This document shows, one piece after another, positions 57,037 to 64,000 of a DNA stretch of 64,000 nucleotides. The stretch is from the NCBI RefSeq assembly GCF_000423665.1, contig NZ_AUIK01000020.1, forward strand, positions 245,178 to 309,177, written 5' to 3'. The position numbers and the translations under genes are program-made. Source of the DNA: Solirubrobacter soli DSM 22325. Its GTDB lineage: Bacteria > Actinomycetota > Thermoleophilia > Solirubrobacterales > Solirubrobacteraceae. The notes beneath the pieces were generated by a model that did no database searches, was not told the origin of the DNA, and worked only from the letters and a program-made list of their open reading frames with translations. Numbering within the stretch: position 1 is the first letter of the stretch; each line of letters starts with the position of its first letter.

Positions 57037-59474
57037 GCGCCGCCTACACGTTCCTGCCGTGGGTGCAGAGCGGGATCGGCCGCTCGGTCGCCGCGCTGGA
57101 CGAGCCCGGCGTGGCGCTGACCGCGCGGGTGCGGTTGCCCGTGTCGGTGCACGTCGACGGCGCCGGCGACGTCCCCGCGACCGTCCAGCTCTACGGTCCC
57201 GGCGACGTGACCGGGCTCGACCCGGGGCAGATCGTGCGCTGCGACCCGCCCGCCGGCACCACTCGGTTCGAGGCGGGCTCCATGCCGCAGATCCAGTTCG
57301 CGCGGGCCGACCTGCCGTGGTTGTTCACGCCCGCCGCGCCCGGGACCGCGAAGACGCGGCTGCGGCCGTGGCTGGTGCTGATCGCGGTCCGTCGCGGCGA
57401 GGGCGTCCGGCTCGGCTCCGGCGTGCTCGAGCTCGACGACCCCGCGGCGGAGCTGCCCGATCTCTCGCAATCCTGGGCCTGGGCGCACGGGCAGATCACC
57501 GGCCTCCCCACGGGTGCGCGGCCGGCCGAGCTGCTGGCGAGCGACCCGGGGCGCGGCTGCTCGCGACTCGTCTGCCCTCGCCATCTGGAGCCGGACACGG
57601 CGTACGTCGCGTGTGTGGTGCCCGCGTTCCGCGCCGGTGTGAAGGCCGGGCTTGGCGACCCGGTGACCCCCGCCGACGAGGCCGCGCTGGAGCCCGCCTG
57701 GGGTCCGACGCCGGCCGGCCCGCTGCGGCTGCCCGTCTACCACGCGTGGGAGTTCGCCACCGGGCCGGCGGGGAGCTTCGAGACGCTCGTGCGCAGGCTG
57801 CACCCCAGTCCGTTCGACGCCGCCCCGCCGCGGCTCGACCTCAACTCCCCCGGCGGCGGCCTGCCCGCCGCCGGGGTGATCGGCATGCAGAGCGCACTTC
57901 GCGCACCTGGCGACGACGCCCCGCCGCCGTGGCCCAACGCGGCACCGTTCCAGGCCGCGTTGGCGCAGGCGCTGAATCAGCCCGACGTCGTCGCTCCCCC
58001 GCTGTACGGCCAAATGCAGGCCGGCGGGACCGGCCTTCCGGCGGCCGGTTGGCTCCGTGATCTCAACCTCGACCCGAGGCTTAGGGTCGCCGCTGCGGCG
58101 GGTACACGCGTGGTTCAGGAGCGCCAGGAGCAGCTGATGGCGCGCGCGTGGGAGCAGGCCGGCGCCGCGAACGACGTCAACGCGCTGCTGCGCCGTTCCC
58201 AGCTTGCCCGCGAGCTCGGCAACGTCGTTCTGGAGCGCCACCTCGCGCCGCTGGCGGCGGATGAGCTGCTGGCGATGACCCAGCCCGCGCACGCGACGAT
58301 CGCCCTCGCCGGGACGACCGTGGACGGCGAGGTCCGGGCCAGCCGCGTGCCCGAGGCCGTCATGTCCGGCGCGATGCGGCGGCTCGCCAGCCCGCAGGGC
58401 GTGCTCGCGCGGCGCGCCGGGCCGACCCCGCGCATCGACCTCCTCACCGCGGTGGACCGCGAGGCGATGAAACCCGCTCCCGGCGCCCCGAACGGGATGG
58501 TCGTGACCACGAGCCTCGCCGCGCGGGTGGCTGACGTCGACACGCGGCCCGCGCTGTCCGCTGCCGCGCTGCGCGTCGAGCTGCTCGCGCGGCTCGCCCC
58601 CGAGGCGACCGTGCTGGCGCGGGCGAAGGCACGCATCGACGCCGCTCCGACCACGTGGACGCGGCCCGATCCGCTGGCGCAGGTCGCCGCGGGACCGCGC
58701 TTCGACGAGGCGATGTACGACGGGCTGCAGGAGGTCGCGCCGTGGCTGTTCCTGCCCGGCATCGAGCAGCTCGAAGCCGACGGGGTGGCGCTGCTCGAGA
58801 CGTCGCCACGGGTGATCGAGGCCTACCTGGCGGGCCTCAACCACGAGCTCAGCCGGGAGCTGTTGTGGCGCGAGTACCCGTCGGTGCTGAACGGGACAGC
58901 GTTCCGGCAGTTCTGGGACGCCCCGGGGACGCCCGACGTGCCGCCGATGTCGGAGTGGGACAGCGCGCCGCTCGGCGGCCACCTGCGCGGCGGCGACAAG
59001 CAGCTCGTGCTGGCGATCCGCGGCGAGCTCCTGCGCCGCTACCCGACGACGACGATCTACGCCGCGCGGGCGCTCGCCGGCGGCGCCCTCGATCCCGCGA
59101 CGCGGCTGGCGCCGATGTTCCGCGCCGCGCCGGCGCCGGACGTCGTGCTCGTCGGGTTCGCGCTCGGCGAGGAGGACGCGCTCGGCGGGCTCGGCTGGTA
59201 CTTCGTCTTCGAGGAGTACCCCGGCGAGCCGCGGTTCGGGTTCGACGAGGTCGCGAGCTCGACCGCCGTTCCCACCACCCCCGACGCGCTCGCCTGGTCG
59301 CATATCCCGGTGACGGCCTCAGGGCACGCGGACGTGACCAAGCCGATCACGGCGAGCGCGAACCTGCAGGGCGGTTGGGGCAAGAACGCGGCCGGAACCG
59401 CGATGTTGACGTTCCAGCAGCCGTTCCGGGTGGCGCTGCACGCCTCGCGGCTCGTCAAGAGGAGGACGGCATGA
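57033..59474 (+). CDS. Uncharacterised 813-residue protein of the DUF6603 operon
   Basis: Start ATG 57033 (ATGA overlap with the DUF6603 gene). Segments: YTFLPWVQSGIGRSVAALDE at the start, a beta-rich N-terminal half (RVRLPVSVHVDGAGDV), then a helical central region, and a striking motif AYLAGLNHELSRELLWREYP at about 610, followed by FRQFWD. The C-terminal third ends with a beta domain (YFVFEEYPGEPRFGFDE). No signal peptide, membrane span or known catalytic motif. I recall similar proteins beside DUF6603 genes elsewhere, but no function. Overlapping starts on both sides imply fixed stoichiometry with its neighbours, as in a multi-subunit particle (inference). Confidence 0.75.
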   Translation: MSAAYTFLPWVQSGIGRSVAALDEPGVALTARVRLPVSVHVDGAGDVPATVQLYGPGDVTGLDPGQIVRCDPPAGTTRFEAGSMPQIQFARADLPWLFTPAAPGTAKTRLRPWLVLIAVRRGEGVRLGSGVLELDDPAAELPDLSQSWAWAHGQITGLPTGARPAELLASDPGRGCSRLVCPRHLEPDTAYVACVVPAFRAGVKAGLGDPVTPADEAALEPAWGPTPAGPLRLPVYHAWEFATGPAGSFETLVRRLHPSPFDAAPPRLDLNSPGGGLPAAGVIGMQSALRAPGDDAPPPWPNAAPFQAALAQALNQPDVVAPPLYGQMQAGGTGLPAAGWLRDLNLDPRLRVAAAAGTRVVQERQEQLMARAWEQAGAANDVNALLRRSQLARELGNVVLERHLAPLAADELLAMTQPAHATIALAGTTVDGEVRASRVPEAVMSGAMRRLASPQGVLARRAGPTPRIDLLTAVDREAMKPAPGAPNGMVVTTSLAARVADVDTRPALSAAALRVELLARLAPEATVLARAKARIDAAPTTWTRPDPLAQVAAGPRFDEAMYDGLQEVAPWLFLPGIEQLEADGVALLETSPRVIEAYLAGLNHELSRELLWREYPSVLNGTAFRQFWDAPGTPDVPPMSEWDSAPLGGHLRGGDKQLVLAIRGELLRRYPTTTIYAARALAGGALDPATRLAPMFRAAPAPDVVLVGFALGEEDALGGLGWYFVFEEYPGEPRFGFDEVASSTAVPTTPDALAWSHIPVTASGHADVTKPITASANLQGGWGKNAAGTAMLTFQQPFRVALHASRLVKRRTA

Positions 59475-62400
59475 CCGATCTCGCGGCGATCGCCGCCGCG
59501 CGGGTGCGCGGGCAGGCGGCCGAGGCCGATGCGCTCTCGCTCGCCGACAAGCTGGTCGCCGCGAAGGACGACCGGGCGCGCGTGCGGGCCGACCTCGCCC
59601 AGCTTCCCGGGCGTGTGACCGCGTTGCAGCAGGCCGTCGCGGAAGCGCAGGCGCGAGTGGCCGCTGCGACGGGGCCGCGGGACGCGCTGGCCGCCCAGGC
59701 GGCCGCGGCCGAGGCAGCGGCGGATGCGGCGACCGACGCCGCGCAGGCGGCGGACGACGCGGCCGAGCAGGCGCGGCAGGACCTGCTCGACCTGATGCAG
59801 GAGGACGGCGGGCACCCGCCGCCGGGGGCGTTGAAGGCCGCGCAGAAGCGGCTCTTCGACGCCGAACGCGCCGCGCAGGCCGCCCGCAACCGGGCGCAGG
59901 CCGCACGCACCGCCGCGGACGCGCTGATCGCCCCGCTCAACGCCGCCATCGCGGAGCTCGACGCGGCCAAGGCGGAGCTCGCGACGGCTTCCTCGCAGCT
60001 CGCCGCCGCCAACGCACAGCTCGACGACGCGCGCGGCCGGTCCGCCGCCGTCGAGGCGCTGCCGGCCAAGCTCAGCGCGGACATCGCGGCACAGCGGGCG
60101 AAGGTGGCGACCGCGTGGCAGCCGTGGGACGCGCTGCTGGCGAGCGCGCACGCGGCGATCCTCGCGGACGCGACGGGTCGCCTCCGCAGCGAGCTGGTCG
60201 CGAGCGAGTCGCCCGAGGACCTCGTCTCCCTCGTCGCGGCGGACGTCCCGCTCGCGCTGCTGCCGGTGCGGCTCGAGACGCGCTTCGACGCCGGGAACCT
60301 GCTCGTGCGCGTCTATCCGGACACGCTGCACGTCGACGCGCACGAGCCCGAGCTGACCGCTGACGAGCTCGCCTGGGGTCGCGCCTACCTGGACGCCGAG
60401 CGCGCGGGTGGCGCGGCGGCTCCCGAGGCGTGGCGCGCGCTGGTCGACCGCTTCGGGGCGCCGCGCGCGGCGTGGGTCGCGCGGGCGGCGGCGGGAACCC
60501 CGGGCTCGCGAGCGGCGGCGTGGACGCGCGCGGCGCGCACGAACGTCCTTCCCGACCGCTGGATCGCGCTCGGGTACCGGGGTGGCGAGCGGCGCTTCGC
60601 CGTGCTCGGCAAGCCGATCCCGGACCCGCTGCCGGTCGGGCCGGACCCGAACGACGCCGCCGCCGACCCGGCCTCGCCGCTCGGCGCGGCGGCACAGTGG
60701 CTGGTCGACTTCGACCGTGCGGTGGAGCGCGGCATGGCGCTTCGGATCCCGCTCACGCTCGGCGACGTCACCGGAATCGACCGGCTCGTCGTGCTGGGCG
60801 TGCGCGCGAGCAGCGACGGGACCGAGAGCGCGCGCCGCGTCTCCGCGCTGCTCGACGCCCACCACTACACGAGCGGGCTCGCGCTGGCGCCGCCCGGCAC
60901 CCCGACCAACAACACCGACAACACGCGCTCGGCGTGGTCGGCGACCGGCGACGATCCCGCGGCGTGGCTGCGCAACGAGCGCGGCGCCGTGCTCACCGGG
61001 AGCGGTTCGGACGGGACGCTGTTGGCGCGGGCGCTGGGGATCGCGGTCGATCCGCTGACCCACGTGGGCGGCGCCGGCGGCGCGTCGATCGCCACCGAGC
61101 GCAACCTGCGCGCCGCGCTCTGGCCGGCCACCTGGGGCTATCTGCTCGATCAGCTGATCGGGCTTTCCGACGACGCGATCGCCGCGGCGCGCACGCACTA
61201 CCTGGCGAGCGTGGCCGCGGGCGGCTCGCTGCCGACGCTGCGGGTGGGCCGGCAGCCGTACGGCGTCCTGACCGTGACCTCGCTGCGCCGCTGGCGGCTG
61301 CTCGACCCGCCGGACCTCGACGCGCAGCTCGTCCCGCTGCTGAACGGGCTCGCGGGCGCGTGGCGGGCGGCGCTCGGCGGCGTGCCGCGGATCGCCCGCG
61401 GGGCCGACCTCGGCACCGTGCTCGCGGCGGCCGTGTCGATGGGTCCGGTGTCGATGCACTACGCGTCGCGCGCGTTGCAGGTGCCGGCGGCCGATGTCAG
61501 CACGTTCTCGCGGATCGCGCAGGCGCTGCAACCGGTCAAGGCGCTCGGGCTCGCGCTCGACCCCGTGCTCGCGCGGGCGGTGTTCTCCCCCGGTGTGACA
61601 TCGCTGACCGGGCCGCTCGTGGCCGCCTCGCCCTCCGAGACCGCACCGTTGCCCGCCGCGCAGAGCTTCCTCAACTGGCTCGTCTTCAACGGGATGGACA
61701 CCGTGCGGGCGGGCGCGCCGCCGGCGGGGGCGAACTCGCTGCTGTTCGCGCTCCTGCGGCACGCGCTGCTGCGCTCGTACGCGGGCGCGGCGTGGCGGAT
61801 CCTGCGCGCCCGCGGGCTGGCGGCGCCGGGCGAGGGCGACGAGGGCGTGGCGCCGTCCCCGTGGTCCCGGCTCGCGGCGCCGCTGGACGGCGTGACCGCC
61901 GCGGGGCAGACGCTGGCGGCGCATCTGGACGCGCTGCGCGCCGCCAACAGCGCCGCCGGCTCGCCCGCGGCCGCGCAGGTGACGGAGCTGCTGGAGGTCC
62001 ATGGCGCGCTGCGGCAGCTGCTGTCGGTCCCGCCCGCCGCGCTCGAGCGGTACGCGGGCGGCGTGCTCGATCTCGCCTCGCACCGGCTCGACGCGTGGAA
62101 GAGCTCGATGGCCACGCGACGGCTCACGGCCCTGCGGGCGAAGAAGGCGGCGGGCGTGCGGCTGGGCGGCTACGGCGTGGTGGAGAACCTGCGGCCGGGC
62201 ACGGGCGCGCAGAGCCAGGGCTACGTGCACGCGCCGTCGCTCGGCCAGGCCGCGACGGCCGCCGTGCTGCGCTCCGGCCACCTGGCGCACGGCGGCGGCG
62301 CCGATGCGCCGCTGGCGCTCGATCTCTCCTCGCGCCGGGTCCGGCTCGCGCTCGCGTTGCTCGACGGGGTGCGTGCGGGCCAGCCGCTGGGCGCGCTGCT

Positions 62401-64000
62401 CGGCTACCGGCTCGAGCGCGGGCTGCGCGAGCACCACCCGGAGCTCGTGCTGGATCGCTACATCGCGGCACTGCGCGGGCTCGCTCCGCTGGACGCCATC
62501 ACCGTCGCCGAGCACGACCTGACCGTGGCGCAGGAGCGTCAGCGGGCGGCGGCGACGGTGCTCGGGCAGCTGCGGGTGCAGAGCGACGCCGCGAAGGCGG
62601 CCGACACGCAGCTGCGCAACCAGATCGCCGCCGCGCAGCCGCAGTTCGACGCCGCGCAGACCAACGCGACGCGGCTCGCCGGGTTCCTGTCGGGGGCGCG
62701 CGCCGAGCTGCAGCGGTTGCTGGAGAACCGGCCGGGCGGCTTCCCTTCGATCCTCGAGTGGCGCGACAAGGTCAACGCGGCGAACGCGGAGATCGCGAGC
62801 CTCGAGCCGCAGGTCGCCGCCGCCAACCAGACCGCGGGCGCGTTGGCCGCGAACCTGGCTTCGCTGCGGGCCCAGCAGCAGTCGACGGCGATGCAGGTCG
62901 TCGCGCTCGACCAGCAGGTCACCGACCAGGTCGCGGGCGCCGCGGCCGAGGACGCCGCGGTCGCCGCCGCCACCGCGCTGCTCGAGGAGCTGCGCCGGTC
63001 GCAGCCGCGGGTGTCCGAGGCGCTGCGCGCGAGCAACGTCGCCGACGGCCTGGGCCTGCGCAAGCGCTGGCGGTCGGGGATCGACAGCGCGCGCTGGGAC
63101 TCGACCACGATCCCGTTCGGGACCGCCGGGCTGCCGATGCGCTCCAGCCCTGAGGGCGAGGCGATCGACGCGGAGCTGCGCGCGATCGACGACGCCGTCG
63201 ACGCGCTCGCCGACCTGCTGGTGGCCGAGAGCGTGCACCAGGTCGTCCAGGGCAACGCGCAGCGGGCGGGCGCGACCGTCGACGCGCTCTCGCGCGGTGA
63301 CGCTCCGGCGCCCGAGCCCGAGATCGCCCGCACACCGCGCTCCGGCGTGGCGCTCACCCACCGCCTGCTCCTCTTGACCGACCCGGCCGCCAGCGCCTCC
63401 GGCTGGCCGACCGACGGGCTGCAGGTGCGTGCGCGGGTCGAGCCGGCGCTGGAGGCGTGGGCCGCCGCCATGTTGGGGCCGGCGAACCGCGTGCTGGTGC
63501 GCGCGGGTGGCGCGACCTCGGACCTGAGCGTGCTGCGGTTGTCGGCGCTCGACGTGCTCGCGATGACGGCGCCCCAGCTGGAGGACGCGCTGCGCGAGCG
63601 CCTCGGGGAGCTCGTCCTGGACCGCGACCCGGCCTGGACGCCGTCGCAGCTCGGCCTCACGGAGTTCCACGAGCTCGCCCGCGCCGTCCGCGAACTGCTG
63701 GAAGGCGCCCGCCCGCTCGACGCCCGCGACCTCGCCCTCCCGGGCCCGGACACACCTCCGGCGATCGACGCCGCCGACCTCGCCACCCGCACCGCGATCG
63801 CCACCACGGCCCTGCACGACACCCGCACCCGCCTCGCCGCCGCCCTCGCCGCGCCGCAGCCGCCCGCCGGGGGCGCGTCGCCCGCCGCCGCCACCACGCC
63901 GCCGGCCGCCGCCTCGCCGCGCCCTGCCGCCTCGCCGCGCCACGCCGCCTCGCCCGCCGCCACCACGCCGCCCGCCGCCACCACGCCGCCCGCCGCCACC
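59471..64000 (+). CDS. Very large coiled-coil-containing protein of the DUF6603 operon, 3' partial
   Basis: ATG 59471 (ATGA overlap); the frame stays open for 1510 codons to the right edge, so the end is missing. Residues about 15-225 are Ala/Gln/Asp-rich heptads (LAQLPGRVTALQQAVAEAQARVAAA), a long coiled coil. A globular region follows (LALLPVRLETRFDAGNLLVRVYPD at about 255; LPTLRVGRQPYGVLTVTSLRRWRLLDPP at about 590). A second coiled coil spans about 1010-1160 (TVAQERQRAAATVLGQLRVQ). At the edge it enters a Pro/Ala/Thr/Ser-rich stretch. No enzyme motif, signal peptide or membrane span. The long antiparallel helices suggest a scaffold, tether or fibre (inference). Confidence 0.8.
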   Translation, partial: MTDLAAIAAARVRGQAAEADALSLADKLVAAKDDRARVRADLAQLPGRVTALQQAVAEAQARVAAATGPRDALAAQAAAAEAAADAATDAAQAADDAAEQARQDLLDLMQEDGGHPPPGALKAAQKRLFDAERAAQAARNRAQAARTAADALIAPLNAAIAELDAAKAELATASSQLAAANAQLDDARGRSAAVEALPAKLSADIAAQRAKVATAWQPWDALLASAHAAILADATGRLRSELVASESPEDLVSLVAADVPLALLPVRLETRFDAGNLLVRVYPDTLHVDAHEPELTADELAWGRAYLDAERAGGAAAPEAWRALVDRFGAPRAAWVARAAAGTPGSRAAAWTRAARTNVLPDRWIALGYRGGERRFAVLGKPIPDPLPVGPDPNDAAADPASPLGAAAQWLVDFDRAVERGMALRIPLTLGDVTGIDRLVVLGVRASSDGTESARRVSALLDAHHYTSGLALAPPGTPTNNTDNTRSAWSATGDDPAAWLRNERGAVLTGSGSDGTLLARALGIAVDPLTHVGGAGGASIATERNLRAALWPATWGYLLDQLIGLSDDAIAAARTHYLASVAAGGSLPTLRVGRQPYGVLTVTSLRRWRLLDPPDLDAQLVPLLNGLAGAWRAALGGVPRIARGADLGTVLAAAVSMGPVSMHYASRALQVPAADVSTFSRIAQALQPVKALGLALDPVLARAVFSPGVTSLTGPLVAASPSETAPLPAAQSFLNWLVFNGMDTVRAGAPPAGANSLLFALLRHALLRSYAGAAWRILRARGLAAPGEGDEGVAPSPWSRLAAPLDGVTAAGQTLAAHLDALRAANSAAGSPAAAQVTELLEVHGALRQLLSVPPAALERYAGGVLDLASHRLDAWKSSMATRRLTALRAKKAAGVRLGGYGVVENLRPGTGAQSQGYVHAPSLGQAATAAVLRSGHLAHGGGADAPLALDLSSRRVRLALALLDGVRAGQPLGALLGYRLERGLREHHPELVLDRYIAALRGLAPLDAITVAEHDLTVAQERQRAAATVLGQLRVQSDAAKAADTQLRNQIAAAQPQFDAAQTNATRLAGFLSGARAELQRLLENRPGGFPSILEWRDKVNAANAEIASLEPQVAAANQTAGALAANLASLRAQQQSTAMQVVALDQQVTDQVAGAAAEDAAVAAATALLEELRRSQPRVSEALRASNVADGLGLRKRWRSGIDSARWDSTTIPFGTAGLPMRSSPEGEAIDAELRAIDDAVDALADLLVAESVHQVVQGNAQRAGATVDALSRGDAPAPEPEIARTPRSGVALTHRLLLLTDPAASASGWPTDGLQVRARVEPALEAWAAAMLGPANRVLVRAGGATSDLSVLRLSALDVLAMTAPQLEDALRERLGELVLDRDPAWTPSQLGLTEFHELARAVRELLEGARPLDARDLALPGPDTPPAIDAADLATRTAIATTALHDTRTRLAAALAAPQPPAGGASPAAATTPPAAASPRPAASPRHAASPAATTPPAATTPPAAT
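63880..64000 (+). repeat. Pro/Ala/Thr-rich low-complexity repeat at the right edge
   Basis: Imperfect units based on GCCGCCACCACGCCGCCC encode ATTPPA and ASPRPA blocks within the large coiled-coil protein. Units repeat in tandem up to the last base of the window, so the full extent is unknown. Probably a flexible linker before a further domain. Confidence 0.85.

Noticed and set aside
59057..63943. Minus-strand open frame of about 1628 codons opposite the large coiled-coil gene
   Set aside because: Its product is Arg/Gly/Ala low-complexity typical of antisense frames in high-G+C DNA; the plus frame has natural composition, coiled-coil heptads and an ATGA-coupled start.

Overview
The window reads as chromosomal DNA of a very G+C-rich actinobacterium. 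The strong third-position G/C bias, many ATGA/TGATG gene overlaps, secreted proteins with Solirubrobacter-like beta-rich tails, an RTX-like Ca-binding protein and a DUF6603 operon suggest the order Solirubrobacterales (Solirubrobacter/Conexibacter relatives). That placement is inference; there is no rRNA or other marker gene here. I saw no tRNA, rRNA, CRISPR array, insertion sequence or prophage. No stretch without a gene exceeds 300 bases.

Layout. (1) 2-7937: the 3' part of a subtilase with a RiPP-leader-like C-terminal domain, overlapped by a SagB-type flavin dehydrogenase; a convergent BTAD/ATPase transcriptional regulator; and a divergent MFS-cupin-cupin operon. (2) 8002-16033: secreted carbohydrate genes: a CBM / Pro-Thr linker / GHL15-type glycosidase, a small membrane-anchored stress-type protein, a 1350-residue ThuA + sugar dehydrogenase + PKD + CBM6 protein, and a secreted sugar isomerase/epimerase-like TIM barrel. 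(3) 16085-22838: regulators and small metabolism: two TetR genes, an alpha/beta hydrolase, a PLDc_N protein, a LysR divergent from a DHA2 MFS - half-length DUF302 - SixA operon, an SDR and two small membrane proteins.

(4) 23120-38188: a compact nonribosomal peptide cluster. Three NRPS genes carry four modules, A-T-C-A-T / C-A-T / C-A-T-TE-MFS. The last gene fuses the termination module to a complete MFS exporter, and its thioesterase has Cys where Ser is usual. They are followed, with overlapping starts, by a PLP-dependent threonine-dehydratase-like enzyme, an Sfp-type phosphopantetheinyl transferase and a methyltransferase. The cluster therefore appears to hold its own activation, assembly, release, export and at least one precursor or tailoring step. 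An aldo/keto reductase with a degenerate active site follows.

(5) 39107-50198: mixed secreted and housekeeping genes: an RTX-like repeat protein, a secreted protein interrupted by one in-frame TAG, DUF202, a RibD/DHFR-like reductase, a Tat-exported esterase, a VOC-ankyrin pair, a prolyl oligopeptidase, a VOC protein, and an SGNH hydrolase with a membrane-anchored partner. (6) 50443-64000: an MDR oxidoreductase, then a regulated promoter region driving a tightly coupled operon that runs off the right edge: a PhoD-like phosphatase, a 1042-residue DUF6603 protein, an 813-residue unknown, and a coiled-coil-rich protein of more than 1500 residues. Together with the NRPS-TE-MFS cluster, this operon is the best candidate for an undescribed system here.

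Regulation seen directly in the sequence: several perfect inverted-repeat hairpins between convergent genes; a T-N11-A LysR box over the lysR start; a multi-half-site operator before the DUF6603 operon; and a recurrent TAnnnT hexamer 6-8 bases upstream of start codons, the arrangement expected of leaderless transcripts.
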